From Amaranthus tricolor (taxonomy: Eukaryota > Streptophyta > Magnoliopsida > Caryophyllales > Amaranthaceae), in assembly GCF_026212465.1 (NCBI RefSeq), contig NC_080049.1, positions 7,742,859-7,806,858 of the forward strand: a DNA stretch of 64,000 nucleotides. The letters are read 5' to 3'. Each line of letters begins with the position of its first letter. Positions within the stretch are counted from its first letter, which is position 1. Under the pieces are notes generated by a model. That model did not search any database and had not been told where the DNA came from. It worked only from the letters and a program-made list of their open reading frames with translations. Positions 24,501-34,646 of the stretch are shown here, one piece after another. The position numbers and the translations under genes are program-made.

Positions 24501-25477
24501 TAGTTAACTTGGCAGTCCTACCAGGCTAACACTAAACACTCTTGAAAGGTCGAGTAAAGTATTGATCATTGATCTTTGCTTCAATCCCACCAAGCAGTCA
24601 TTGGAATCTACGATCTGTCTTACTCTCTAATGCCAATTCAATGGAGGCAAAGGACACATTTCAACTGTTATTAAAATATCAATTTTAATCTACAATCCTA
24701 CGATTTTACAACAGACCTTCAAGTATTATTGACAACGATATATCATTAGGCATTAACAACCTTTAACATTGCTGATTACTCCTATCACTCAAACCCCAAA
24801 TAATGGCAAAACTTGGAAATAATGACGAGATCACAATTCAACATAGAAGTTTTATTTCCTCTTTATTTCCGTTTCATCTGACCCCATATTGTTAGGATCA
24901 AGGCTTTGACATTCTTGTTCCTTTTCCATTCAATCTTTAATTAACCACAAGAAATCATGTTCAAATATTTCACTAGCATTTGTCACCAAAAAATGAATTC
25001 AGGAACCAATTACTATAATTTGTAACCAAAGATATATTAAGGAACTAATTATACTCCACTGCCTCATTTAATATAATCACACAATCTGCCTAATCATCTA
25101 CAGTAATAAGGCATCTACAAAAACACATCAATAGAAACCAACTTTAACAATATTTACAGCAATTCAAAGACAAAATCGACCCATGAAGATTTCTCAACAA
25201 AGAATAAATGAGATTTACAAAAAAAAATCATAAAACTACATTCCATAAAATTCCCATTATCAACTAAGAGAATAATACATTATAAGCTCAATCAAAACAA
25301 AAAAATTTACCTTATTTAAGCTTTCACTAATAAAATCGAAAAGAAACGAAAATTGATTAAGAGAAAGAATTGTTAATAAAAATTAGAAAAAAAAAAAGAG
25401 AGAGAGAAATACCTCAATGAACGATTAGATAAATTGAGAGACCCAGATGTCATAGCAGCTTTAAGCACACGATCCAT
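4138..25477 (-). CDS. LRRC40-type leucine-rich-repeat protein (3' end outside window)
   Basis: Nineteen exons on the minus strand splice in frame to 541 codons: 25413-25477, 17868-17931, 17346-17482, 17169-17255, 16912-16987, 16001-16075, 15847-15916, 15661-15738, 15526-15586, 15340-15418, 11949-12039, 9727-9787, 9551-9618, 9310-9380, 8980-9117, 5574-5678, 5338-5462, 5115-5211, 4138-4212. The start is [20 protein letters not shown], as in plant LRRC40 homologues. After residue 45 the protein is almost all ~23-residue LRRs (LxxLxLxxNxLxxLPxxI), interrupted near residues 316-337 by a [15 protein letters not shown] linker typical of this family. There is no signal peptide, membrane segment or kinase, so a cytosolic scaffold or interaction role is inferred; its molecular function is not established. 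Family members are about 580 aa, so about 40 residues (one exon) are missing to the left. All boundaries are GT-AG. Introns 1 (7.5 kb), 10, 11 and 15 are expanded by transposons, but the reading frame is intact. Confidence 0.92.
5896..5978. repeat. (TA)n microsatellite pair
   Basis: Two long TA dinucleotide runs are separated by a short cgtattatacat-like spacer, in intron 15 of the LRR gene. Confidence 0.95.
7378..7700 (+). mobile_element. Ty3/gypsy-like 3' end plus LTR fragment
   Basis: A TTGAGAACAAGGT segment (reading LENKV, like the LEDKV that ends many plant gypsy polyproteins) is followed about 25 bp later by a TGATTAACA start that could be an LTR. The same arrangement occurs at 10877-10920 (TTGAGGACAAGGT). 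No polyprotein remains. It lies in intron 15 of the LRR gene. The right boundary is approximate. Confidence 0.35.
9504..9539. repeat. Long homopolymer A tract
   Basis: About 35 consecutive A on the plus strand, in intron 13 of the LRR gene, where it reads as poly(U) shortly after the 5' splice site in the transcript. It creates a spurious polylysine ORF on the plus strand. Confidence 0.95.
10460..10745 (-). mobile_element. LTR fragment, minus orientation
   Basis: Read on the minus strand, the segment ends in GGGTCCGGCTGATCTGTTA. That closely matches the end of the plus-oriented LTR at 10907-11207 (CGGGCTGATCTGTTACA). It includes a TATATATAG promoter-like box about 200 bp upstream of that end. 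The left (5') limit of the LTR is uncertain. It lies in intron 11 of the LRR gene. Confidence 0.4.
10860..11207 (+). mobile_element. Ty3/gypsy 3' terminus with LTR
   Basis: TTGAGGACAAGGT at 10877 matches the LEDKV tail of plant gypsy polyproteins. The LTR that follows starts TGTCATAC at about 10910 and ends CTGTTACA at 11207, with a TATAAATAG box near 11047. The upstream coding part is absent, so this is a truncated copy. It forms an inverted pair with the LTR end at 10460. Confidence 0.5.
12650..13440 (+). mobile_element. LINE 3' end (zf-RVT-like region) with internal duplication
   Basis: Translation shows [11 protein letters not shown] near 12870-12900, then [13 protein letters not shown], which matches the zinc-binding RT-like domain (zf-RVT) found C-terminal to plant LINE reverse transcriptases. 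Farther on, FFAILW and [14 protein letters not shown] stretches match the end of such proteins. The core is present twice in tandem (12889-13000 and 13038-13147). Frameshifts and stops are present. It sits in intron 10 of the LRR gene, antisense to it. Confidence 0.65.
12889..13147. repeat. Direct duplication of ~110 bp
   Basis: The unit beginning TTCCTTTAAAATTAGGTTG occurs at about 12889-13000 and again at 13038-13147, with about ten differences, separated by about 37 bp. It duplicates the zf-RVT-like core of the surrounding LINE. Confidence 0.85.
16395..16578. mobile_element. Partial Stowaway-like MITE
   Basis: One terminus (GATGGAGGGAGTA) is clear at the right. The interior (TGGATGAGATTAAAAGAAAG and CCAAAAATAGAAATG motifs) matches the element at 1708-1958. 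The left end has decayed. It lies in intron 5 of the LRR gene. Confidence 0.5.
17573..17790. mobile_element. ~210-bp CG-containing MITE, copy a (degenerate)
   Basis: It belongs to a family of four copies in this window (also 18441-18662, 41528-41733 and 47305-47515). Shared blocks are GTGCAAAAATGC, then GGTAACGG-like motifs, GATGCGGTAAC, TATCGCTTGGTACGGCC, ACACCTTTA, and CATTGTTTTGGCA at the end. This copy lies in intron 2 of the LRR gene and has weak termini. Confidence 0.7.
18441..18662. mobile_element. ~210-bp CG-containing MITE, copy b
   Basis: Termini are GTGCAAAAATACGG and CTTGTTTTTGCAG, flanked directly by TA on both sides, consistent with a TA target duplication. It lies in intron 1 of the LRR gene, in the same orientation as copies a and c. 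Confidence 0.75.
18700..21289. other. Intron 1 stretch without assignable gene
   Basis: It holds a lysine-rich low-complexity ORF (19150-19575) and a second ORF (19655-20035) preceded or overlapped by a TATATAAAA box near 19775. Neither resembles a known protein. The TATA box with a C/T-rich segment downstream could be a relic LTR promoter. I see nothing else definable. Confidence 0.3.
21290..21800 (-). repeat. 3' LTR of truncated copia element
   Basis: It aligns over about 450 bp with 23306-23945. Shared blocks include CATACACTAAGGAG, CATTTCATTAACTAATCAAC, CAAATAGAC and AAAGTCGCATTTG, in the same order and orientation. The two LTRs differ by many substitutions and indels, so the insertion is old. 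The outer end is approximate. Confidence 0.75.
21801..23287 (-). pseudogene. Ty1/copia gag-protease remnant, pol deleted
   Basis: Minus-strand fragments in order: a gag N-terminus (LDGNMNF, then a W-containing stretch and QGLDDAL-like residues) at about 23270-23075; [17 protein letters not shown] at 23100-23040; gag core with [12 protein letters not shown] and LASLPKSY at about 22915-22790; a remnant zinc-knuckle region at 22570-22400; and protease plus pre-integrase similarity ([16 protein letters not shown]) at 22381-22055. Integrase, reverse transcriptase and RNase H are absent, and several frameshifts occur. The element is a deletion derivative in intron 1 of the LRR gene, in the same orientation as the gene. 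Confidence 0.8.
23288..23303 (-). other. Primer binding site of the copia element
   Basis: The minus strand reads TGGTATCAGAACTTGG two bases after the 5' LTR. This is the usual plant LTR-retrotransposon PBS complementary to the 3' end of initiator tRNA-Met (TGGTATCAGAGC), with small changes. Confidence 0.85.
23306..23945 (-). repeat. 5' LTR of truncated copia element
   Basis: It ends (minus strand) in TTTCA immediately before the PBS and is homologous to 21290-21800. The outer boundary near 23945 is set only by where similarity with the other LTR stops. Confidence 0.75.
23946..25412. other. Intron 1 remainder, nothing recognised
   Basis: AT-rich sequence without a coding signal or a repeat family that I can name. 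It ends at the 5' splice site of LRR exon 1, where the transcript reads GAG|GTATTT. Confidence 0.5.
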
Positions 25478-25700
25478 GGTTTTTCTCCCAAATGGGTGGA
25501 TTATTCAGATCATAATACTTGTTTTTATTAGGGAGTTTGGGGTCTAAACATGTTATTATAATAAGTATTTAGACTCAGATATTAAAAATCTAAAACCAAA
25601 GTAAAAGCAGATTGCAGGTAAGAATAAGAAGTAAGAACAGAATAATCAGAGAGGGGATAGAGAGAGTGTCGTGCCAACCAAACAGGTAGTCGTACATCAG
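25478..25700 (-). promoter_or_regulatory. LRR gene 5' leader / proximal promoter
   Basis: On the minus strand, a pyrimidine-rich CTCTCTCTATCCCCTCTCTG tract lies about 190 bp upstream of the LRR ATG, a pattern common around plant transcription starts. No clear TATA box was seen, so the start site is not defined. Confidence 0.35.
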
Positions 25701-26086
25701 AGTATGTTGGACCGGTAAGATATTTTACTGATTTTTCTATAATAATAATTTTTCTTACAGTTTTTAATATTCGCTACATTTTAATAGTAACAGTGTAACA
25801 CTATTCATTACTAATTTTGTTTCGGTAACCGATTCATGCATGAAAAATTATATAGTCAAATCTTCTTTTATTTTTCTTAAAACTTAGTTTCTTAATACGT
25901 GATTTTCATTATTTTATAATATAAATTACGTATAAAAAATGTAATAAATATAGGTAACAGAAAAAATATACTACAAACTTTCAATTAACCCTAAACAATA
26001 CTTTGATCTAATTTTTTTCACCAACATTCAATTTTACCTGTAGTCAATTAAGGCAATCGATCACTTTATTTTTTATAAAGAAATTA

Positions 26087-26312
26087 TGTAGTATTTGGAA
26101 ACAAATATTTCATTTTAAATTATGGATTTCAATTATAAAATCATTAATGAAAAATTTGAGAATGACAAGGTTTGGGTAGTCATTCTCAAATTTTCAACTT
26201 TAACTATTTTAAAAACAATGGTAGAATTTGATCCAAATCCAAATTTAAACATTTTTGATTTGCCAAAAAATAAATTTGAGTCAAATTTAAATTTTAATTA
26301 TGTTTTGATTTA
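26087..26312 (+). mobile_element. MITE copy 1 (TTTGGAAAC termini)
   Basis: About 225 bp that matches, in inverted orientation, the segment at 58513-58765. Shared blocks include ATTTCAATTAT, AATTTGA, AAGGTTTGGGTAGTCATT and AAAACAATGGT. The ends carry the TTTGGAAAC motif seen at both ends of the other copy. The open frame across it is a by-product. Confidence 0.65.
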
Positions 26313-26804
26313 AGTGTGTGGGTGAAGCACAACTCACTCCATTGCTCTCACTCACCCTCTTTTACTGTCTCATTCAAATGCAAAATCAAAATCATAGTCA
26401 CCTTCTTCATCATTGAACAATGAAGAGGACGAAAAAGGATGATCGAAGATCACCAAGCTTAATCACCTTCACAATGCGAATGTAATAGCTAGTTTATTCA
26501 TCCTATTTGATCTTTTTTTTCCCCAAATTCGTTTATAAACCAAAATTAGGATTTAAAAATTTAAATTTGTTTTACTTACGTATTTCAAAGGTGAATTATT
26601 TTTTACCCAAAATTGTTTTAATTTCGATTCTTATTTGTTTTTAAACTAATTTTAATGTTGTAATTACATTGAAGTTTGGTATGGTGGGATATTCAAAAAT
26701 AGAATTGTATGGTTAAAGTATCTTGAAAGTTATCTTGAACAGCAAATGAAAGAGGAAAAGAGAAATGAAAGAAAGAAACAAACAAACAAATTCACATAGA
26801 ATAA

Positions 26805-27069
26805 TACTCCCTGCTATTCATGCTAAGAGTCTTATTTCCTTATTTGGTTAAATCACCTTAAATATCTTATTTTTATTTTAAATATGTTAACTTTATCAAT
26901 TTTTCCCTATTAAGCTTAACTTTTTCATATCTTTACACCTACTAATCTCACTTTACACCTATTAAAATTTAAAAATATTACACTTTTTTCTTTCACATGT
27001 TGTCTCATTTGACCACCTAAAAAATAATAAAAAGTCAAATGAGACACATTTAGTGAATAGGAGGGAGTA
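26805..27069. mobile_element. Stowaway-like MITE
   Basis: It is bounded by TACTCCCTGCTATTCATGC and GTGAATAGGAGGGAGTA, with TIRs and TA on each side. The AAGTCAAATGAGACA motif is shared with the element at 32793-33050. Confidence 0.75.
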
Positions 27070-27489
27070 TAAAAGTGGAAGATGGTTGTAAGGAGCAGCA
27101 GTCATAATTTGACCTCTTTCTCCGGTTATAAACCGGTAAGCTAAGGGATGGTCGTAGAAAAATAAGATCAAAATTTGTGTTATTCATAGTTAATCGAAAC
27201 TTTGTATTAATTATTATAGAAAAATTAGTAAAAGGCCGTATTATTTACATTAACTTTTCCAATTTTTAATCATAAACTTTGGAATTCTTACATTTAAGGT
27301 GAAGTGTTTTTTGAAAGATAAAAATATTTTAGTTTCATGAGATGGTTAAACACTATTTCATTTAGTTTATTAAAGTGACAACTACCAATTTTAAAGTGAT
27401 CAGTCAGAGAAATAAGTTTATTATATGGACTCGTCTCATGGTGAAACGGTCACATACAAGACGAGTTATTTTAATTTAGGACAAGAAGA

Positions 27490-27830
27490 TCAAGAATTGA
27501 TGGCGAAGTTTTTTTATGACCTATTTAATAGAGAATAAGGACATTTTGTAGGGGACCCAACAATTATGCCCTTAAACGAAAATAGAGAATTCAAGCGAAG
27601 AATACAAAAATCAGAGCTGGATGAGGTTTTTAAAGAAAATGAAGCTAAACGAAGTGATTAGGCAAAATGGTATGCCTATTGGGGTGACTTGGCTAAGTGA
27701 TCCATTCAACAAGATTTGGAGAACTGCCCAATGATTAGAAAGAAAGTACTCTAATGTCTATTTACAAAAACAAAGATGTCCGAGACTTTTCTAACTATCG
27801 AGAAAGTACTCTACTTATTTCCTATTCACT
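27490..27830 (+). mobile_element. RTE-type LINE fragment (RT N-terminal part)
   Basis: Translation in broken frames shows FKRRIQKSELDEVF and, near 27765-27805, SIYKNKDVRDFSNYR. This resembles the PIYKNKGD...NYRGI block at the start of plant RTE reverse transcriptase. Stops interrupt it. No boundaries are visible. Confidence 0.6.
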
Positions 27831-28540
27831 TAGTCTAGTGAGACTAACATTTTTATTATTCCGGTTTTAATTAGATTATAGGATATTCGGTTACAATATG
27901 TTTCGAGCTCAAACATTAAAGTGAAGAATTTTTTAGTTTTGTATATACGATTGGTATAATGTTGTTAGGTTATGACGTAAATTGAAAGGCTTAAATTGTA
28001 ATGGTTTTAGTTTGGGTTGTGTATATTTGGAAATGAAATGAGAGTTTATTTTCCTTTGTAATAGTTCTAGATGATACATCCATTATCGCCAACACCAAGC
28101 AACTCACAATCAATCATCTAGATAATTTAGTTAATTTTCAAAATTGATACTTTTAAGGTTAAAATTAATAGTGTCCAGAAAATTAAAATATTATAACATG
28201 TGAGAATTGAATCAGCTCAAATTGACGGTCTCATAGTGAGACCGTCTCGTCCAAGTTTTTGTGATCAAATAAACCCCAAGATCAAACCTTGATGAAAGGG
28301 ACCAACATACTTCCTTTAATAATGCGAGAAATTGTCTCATTTGATTTTTTGACACTATTCATCGATTATATTTTTAATTTGTAATTTACTTTTAATTTAC
28401 ATGTCAAAATATAGTCAAGTAGATAATTTATATTTTTAAATACGCATAATTAGAAATATTTAGAATTGAAATAGTGCATTAAATATAAAAATCAAATGGG
28501 ATAATTGTTATGAATTAGAAATATTTAGAATTGAAATAGT

Positions 28541-28752
28541 GTTGTAGCATTAGTCTTATTAGTATAATATTAGTTGTATTAGTATATTATTAGTTAAATT
28601 AACATAATATTAGCCGTATTAGCATAATATCAGTGTAGCATTAGTCTTATTAGTATAATATTATTTGTATTAACATTAATCTTCTAAGCGTAGTATAAAT
28701 TGTATGTATATACTTATAGTTGTGTTAGTTTAGCATTTAGTCTTATTAGTAC
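28541..28752. repeat. Degenerate minisatellite
   Basis: Repeated variants of TTAGTCTTATTAGTATAATA and TTAGTTGTATTAGTAT occur at least six times in about 210 bp, with mixed spacing. Confidence 0.75.
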
Positions 28753-29186
28753 AATAACAAAAATAAATTTATAATGAATATTTCTTCGGATATATCAAAA
28801 ATTTTACATTTTAGATATTTTTTTCATCTTCGTGCATTTTTTTTGTAGTTGTCCACATAGATTTAAAATATTTATGTGTGTGGTTGATGCTTGAGAGTTT
28901 ACCAATCAAAATGTTGTATTTTTCCAAAAACATTTTAAAAGATAAGAATGTTAAATAACAATATTTTCTTAGTGTAGTTAAGTATATTAGATAATAGAAA
29001 ATATTTCAGTAGAAATTTGTATGAAGATAATAATTGTACATGCTTACCTTTTTATGATATGAAAATATTTATCAGAAACTTATTCACGTCTTGCAAATGT
29101 TATTGAAAATATATTGAAGAACTGAAGTATTATATGTTTGAATGAGGACAATGAGTAATAAATATGGGGTAGAGTTAAGACCTTTT

Positions 29187-29188
<2 letters not shown>

Positions 29189-29219
<31 letters not shown>
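29189..29219. repeat. (AAT)n microsatellite
   Basis: About ten AAT/ATA triplets in a row, in intergenic AT-rich DNA. Confidence 0.9.
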
Positions 29220-29220
<1 letters not shown>

Positions 29221-29818
29221 TTAAAGCTACAAATCACCATTAAAACTCTAGAGGAAATTATAATTGAGCTAATTAAGTTGTTGAAATAAAAACCTTTTAC
29301 ATAAAAGTAGAAGCAAAAAATAAAACATTATTAAAATTCTAGTCTCTAGAATAAATAATAATTAAACAAATAAAAAACGATATTTAATTAAGAAATATAA
29401 TTTAAAGTGACACATGAAAATAATTATATTTTTTTTCAACTTTCATTTTAAAGCCGTCAGGTGTCAAAATAATTAGTGTATTACTATGAGTCTATGTATG
29501 ACTATGATTCTACTGGAATAGAGGAAGTCCACTGGAACAGCAAATTAGGACTGTACATGTGATGTTCTACAAGAGATTAAAAAGGAAAAAAGTCTGCTAA
29601 TCAAATAAATGAGTGAACATGCACTTGTCTACTTTGTGACCAATGACCATATATATAAGTACTTTTGACAACAACTCATCCAGTCATCCTAAACAAATGA
29701 ACTTTTTTTTACTAAAAAATTTAAAATTAAGTCTCATCCAAAAATAATTTAATTTTCAAAATAAACGTATTCACAAATTTATAGTCAAACAACGAACACT
29801 ATAAAATCTGCAAACAAA

Positions 29819-29824
<6 letters not shown>

Positions 29825-29861
<37 letters not shown>
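29825..29861. repeat. (AT)n microsatellite
   Basis: A run of about 17 AT dinucleotides in intergenic DNA. Confidence 0.9.
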
Positions 29862-29864
<3 letters not shown>

Positions 29865-30944
29865 GTTATGATGAAGACCGGTTCGTTGTTAGCGAGAACG
29901 AATAAAACTTTACTTGATCTTTTGACCAAATTTTATTTTTTATTGTTATTAACAGTGAGTAAAATCTGACCATAAACTCGAGCATTTTAAAAACTTTTTA
30001 GACCAAACTTAATTTTTAAACTTTTTTATTAAAAAAAATATTTTTTTCAAACTTTCTAAATCTAAGACATTCATCAAAACACATCTCCCTATCTAATTGA
30101 TTGGTAGCCCGTCCTTGTCAATCTACATTAAAGTTATACAATACTCCTTCAGTCTTTTTTATATTTGTCAAACGGATATTGAGGTATGTTTTTAATTTTA
30201 GTTGGATAAACCAAAAAATAAAATAAAATTGTTATGAGTTAGATAAGCTTGAAATGAGTTTGTAAATTTATACTCCTTTTATTCCTTTTAAATGTTTTAT
30301 TTGATTTTTCAATACTATTTATTAATCACTCTTATTATGTGTTTTGTTTTTAGTCTAAAAATTAAAACATAGACAAGTGGGATTTTATTTGATTCGTGTT
30401 ATTGTATATTTTATTAATATATTTTTTATAATTTTTATTTAAGCACAATTAATGATATTTAAGATTAAAATGTGGCAAAATCAAATGAAACAATTAAGCG
30501 GAATAAATGAAATATTAAATAAGAAAATGTTGAACCACAAGAGAAAATATTAAAGTTAAACAAAAAACAAAATGAAAAGTGTGTCAAGCCATAAGAGATG
30601 GATGAACTACCCTTTATTTTAAGCGAACAAATTTGCTATTGATCAAGAATTTTGTTCTCTAATGACTAACATTAGCTATGCTTCAAAATTTATCTATATC
30701 TATAACTAAAATAAAAGACGTTGACATCATTTGACCCCCAAATTTAAAAGGTGTCACCTTGTAGAGTAAAGTTTTCCCTCCAATATTAGATGATCATCTT
30801 AGTATATATTGATTAATCCTAATGAATACATTAGCATAATATTCAATACATTGAATTGGTTAATTTTTTCAATAATGCCTAAATCTATACATTTGAATTT
30901 TGACAAAGTGAATTGAAATCAACGTAAAAAAGCTCAAATAACCG

Positions 30945-31090
30945 TTCTTCAACCGAACCATGACTAGCCGACCTGACCCGAGTGTAACCCGCCGTAACAC
31001 GCATCCGAAAAATAACCGATCCGAAATACAACTGAACCGAATGACACCCATCTGAAACCGACTCGATCACCCGAATGAACACCTCTAGTA
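30945..31090 (-). mobile_element. hAT-like terminal fragment
   Basis: On the minus strand it starts TAGAGGTGTTCATTCGGGTG and continues with repeated CGGGT/CGGTT motifs, the pattern of a hAT subterminal region. A second TAGAGGTGTTCAAAA end lies at 32359, which could be the partner in plus orientation. Confidence 0.35.
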
Positions 31091-31299
31091 ATCGCAAATC
31101 TATATTTTTTCTAATATAATTATGTTAATATTTAAATTCGTGTATGAAGGAAATTTATTAAAACTAATTCAAAAATAATTTAGTATAATTATAAAATCTA
31201 TAAAAGTTATTAAATATTAAATAATGACGTCATAAAAAATCTCGGGGTGTTACAGTTATTAATTAAAACATGTTTTAACGTGCGTTATAATTTAGTATA

Positions 31300-31620
31300 A
31301 TTGGAAGGTTTCGCGCTTCATGAGAAAGCTAGATTGTTATTTCTTCTATTTGTAGCCTTATCTATTAGATATGGCGAGCTAGGAATGATTGTGTTTGGCA
31401 TGCTCGTGTTATTTCTCCGTCTTTGCTAGTTAAGAATGTAAAATTTGTCATCAAGTTTAGGATGTTGAGTCTGTATCCGGATTCTCCTCATATGAGCTCC
31501 ACTTGGTGTAAAAGGCTTTTGGAGTTCTAAGTCCTTGGCCTTTTCTTTGTGTTGTTTTGTCTTTGTACTGTATGATTTGTTGAAATTAATGGAAATTTTC
31601 ATTATTTAAAATAAAAGATT
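31300..31620 (+). mobile_element. LINE 3' end fragment
   Basis: Translation near 31357-31530 reads YAIWRARNDCVWH, then VKNVKFVIKFRM and STWCKRLLEF before a stop. This is like the C-terminus of plant L1-type ORF2. A short A-rich tail follows. The 5' part is missing, as is usual for LINE insertions. Confidence 0.65.
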
Positions 31621-32390
31621 TATTATTAAGCTGTTTTTTAAAAAAAATTATTTTACAATTGTATTAATTCTATCATAACATTCCAACAAAATTATTAAAA
31701 AATTTATGGTTTAAACACTAGTTAAACTTGATCTACATAATTTTCACATAATTGGTCAAATCTAGTACATCTCTCTCTAAAGAAGTATTAGCTAGGGTTT
31801 GATAAGACATTGAGAGAACGACATCGAATTTGTTACTTCTTGAGATAAATTTATCAAAGAGGTTTTATCAAGTGTCAAATTACCAACAAAGGGATCAATT
31901 TAATGCAATATGTTGGAGTATTCCACGAGTGAAAACACGAAGATCGTCATCCAATCACACTTAAAAAATGTCGGCCGTAATTCAAGATAAAATTCAGCTA
32001 ATCACAAATAGGGTATCTTTTTATCTAATATAATCAATCAATCATATGATTTTCATAGCTACATCATTGGCGTAGTAAAAATTGACAAATTATTTGAAGA
32101 TTTGGTGCGATTTTTTGAGACCCTAAATAATTTAATATTGAGGCCCTTAATTTTTCGAGACCCTGTGCGATACAATATGTTAAACATGCTTACAACCTAC
32201 ACGCTATTTTTTTTTGTTTTGTTTTGCAGGGGCTATGCAGGTCCACCTAATTTCATATCTCAAATTCTTTCAAATGACAAAATCATCAAGAGGATAAGGA
32301 TAAGGAGGCAACACAATTCAAATTAACTTGATAATCATGTCTTATCTCGGTTATAGGCTAGAGGTGTTCAAAACAGACACGACAATTGAA

Positions 32391-32769
32391 TACTCCCTCC
32401 ATTCTTTTAAGTTTTTCCACTTTACTATAACGGGTAGTTTCATAAGTTTTTTCACTTTAAAATACTTTCTATTTTTAGAAAGTTTTTATCCCACTTTTAC
32501 CCTTTAAACCCCCTCTTTCTTTTAATGTACCCCTTTTCTTTTATTTATAATTATTTTCTCTCTCATACTTTCAATACATTCATTACTTCACACTACTATT
32601 TAACTAAAATAATACCCACTACAACCTCATACTTCCAATACAATCATTACTTCACACTACTATTTAATTAAAATAATTAAAATAATACCCACTACAATCC
32701 AAAGATTCTATCTTCCTTAATATGTGTGAAAAACCCAAAATGAAAGATCAAAAAATAATAGAGGGAGTA
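32391..32769. mobile_element. Stowaway-like MITE, family S1
   Basis: TACTCCCTCCATTCTTTTAAG on the left pairs with AATAGAGGGAGTA on the right. The interior (ACTATAACGGGTAGTTTCA and TTAGAAAGTTTTTATCC) is shared with 33245-33594, which is a second copy about 480 bp away. Confidence 0.85.
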
Positions 32770-32792
32770 CATTTTATACTAATAAATATTAC

Positions 32793-33050
32793 TACCTCCT
32801 ATTCAGCCTAAATGTCCCATTTGATTTTTGGCACTATTCACTTATCACTCTTAATTTGTATTTTACTCTTAATCTATAAGTTAAAACATAATCATGTGGG
32901 ATCTTGTTTGATTCATCTCAATACAAGGATTATTAATATCAATTTTTTATAATTTTTAATTAAGAATAATTTAAGATATTAACGGTTATAATGTTACCTC
33001 GACAAGTGTGAAAAGTCAAATGGGACATTTTGGCTGAATAGGAGGGAATA
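32793..33050. mobile_element. Stowaway-like MITE, family S2
   Basis: TACCTCCTATTCAGCC on the left pairs with GGCTGAATAGGAGGGAATA on the right, nearly perfect TIRs longer than 25 bp (including TGTCCCATTTGA). It lies between the two S1 copies. Confidence 0.8.
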
Positions 33051-33244
33051 TCATTTTTACATTGCAAAGTAAAATAATGTAGAAGTAGGACATAAAAATG
33101 AATCAAATATTAGTTATTATATGCAATTATTAATTCATTGAAAATCAAATTTATTTTCTTTATCTTTTTAAAATTACAAAAAATAATAAAATAATGCATT
33201 GCACGGGGATTATCTAGTAGTTATTACTACATTTGAATACTAAA

Positions 33245-33594
33245 TACTCCCTCCGTTCTTTTTTTATCTTCCACATTACTATAACGGGTAGTTTCAAAAG
33301 TTCTTCCACTTTAGAATACTTTCTATTTTTAGAAAGTTTTTATCCCCCTTTTCTTTTAATGTACCCCTTTTCTTTTATTTATACTTATTTTCTCTCTCAT
33401 ACTTTCAATACAATCATTACTTCACACTACTATTTAATTAAAATAATACCCACTACAACCTCATACTTCCAATATAATCATTACTTTACACTACTATTTA
33501 ATTAAAATAATACCCACTACAATCCAAAGATTCTATCTTCCTTAATATACGTGAAAAACCCAAAGTGGAAGATCAAAAAAGAACGGAGAGAGTA
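33245..33594. mobile_element. Stowaway-like MITE, family S1, second copy
   Basis: TACTCCCTCCGTTC on the left and GAACGGAGAGAGTA on the right, with TA at both ends. It is homologous to 32391-32769 along most of its length. It lies just outside the candidate Helitron end. Confidence 0.85.
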
Positions 33595-34121
33595 TTATTT
33601 ATCGATCGAAATTGTTTTGCTTCTTATTCTTTAAATATAAGAAAAAACCTAATTGTATCATATTTTATTTGATTCATCTCAACATAATTTCATGGTATCA
33701 ACTTTTTACAATTTTTAGTCATCGGCAACTAATCATAATAAGAATTAAAAGTTCAAAACAATAATTAAATATTGTGAAAACAATAAGTCATTAATAGCTA
33801 AATCAAATCGAATGGAGTTAAACTCAAAATATAGCTGTAAATTAAATTAAGTCTTAACTAGGGTAAATCATCTAGCAATGCACAATTTTTTTAATCATCG
33901 ATACATATAAATATATGATATTAAAAAAAATCAAGACAAAGATATTATATAGTAGAAATATTCAATTTTGATAGTTATATGTATAAAATTACCCCGTAAT
34001 TTTTTAAATTATCAGCAATGTATTATGCAATATATTATATTTTCTAACTTACCCAATTTAACTATAAATCAATTTAAAAATTACAAAGTTCGAAATAAAT
34101 TTATAATTTTTAATTAAAAAA

Positions 34122-34194
34122 TGTAATGAGCGTACATTGAACATACAATCTTTAGATCTTCATTCTGACGCTCTCTCAACTGAGTTACCCCCTC
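34122..34194 (-). pseudogene. tRNA-Phe(GAA)-like pseudogene
   Basis: A 73-nt minus-strand segment aligns along the whole length of eukaryotic tRNA-Phe: GAGAGCGTCAGA, a TGAAGAT anticodon loop with GAA, and a TGTTCAATG T-arm. The acceptor stem has at least two mismatches and several wobble pairs, and the T-arm is altered, so it is probably not functional. Confidence 0.7.
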
Positions 34195-34646
34195 TAATTA
34201 ATAATTATTTATACAATTCAATAATTATTTTATATAGATTTTTACATGAATAGTTGTATATAATTAGAAAATTTAAAATAAATTATAGATTATCTATTAA
34301 AAATCATAAAAAGTTAATAAATGAGTGCTATTTCAATTTATCAAATATTATTTTTATAATATAAGTTTAATCTCAGCCTACTCCTTAATTCTATAACCTA
34401 TAAAAAATATAAAAGAGTGATAATATGAAAATATATAATAAGAAGAACTAAACAAATATCACTTAAACTAATAAAAATCAATTACAAAAACTTTTGTCAA
34501 ATTCAAAACAGTAAAACGAACTACTTTATAAAAGAATTTACTCCTATTATGGTTAACATATAATATTTGATATTTATTGGATAAATTTGAAAAAATTTAA
34601 AAAATTTCAAAGATAAATATTTATAATTTTAGAAAATTTTATAAAA

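Larger units (their letters stand above)
30693..33217 (+). mobile_element. Candidate non-autonomous Helitron
   Basis: The left end is TCTATATCTATAACTAAAA, preceded by A, like the TC start of plant Helitrons. The right end is GCACGGGGATTATCTAG, followed by T: a CTAG terminus 10 bp after a GC-rich hairpin remnant (TGCATTGCACGG). Insertion between A and T without a target duplication is the Helitron rule. No Rep/helicase is encoded. The 2.5 kb holds a LINE tail, hAT-like ends and two MITEs. The 5' half of the hairpin is degenerate. Confidence 0.55.
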
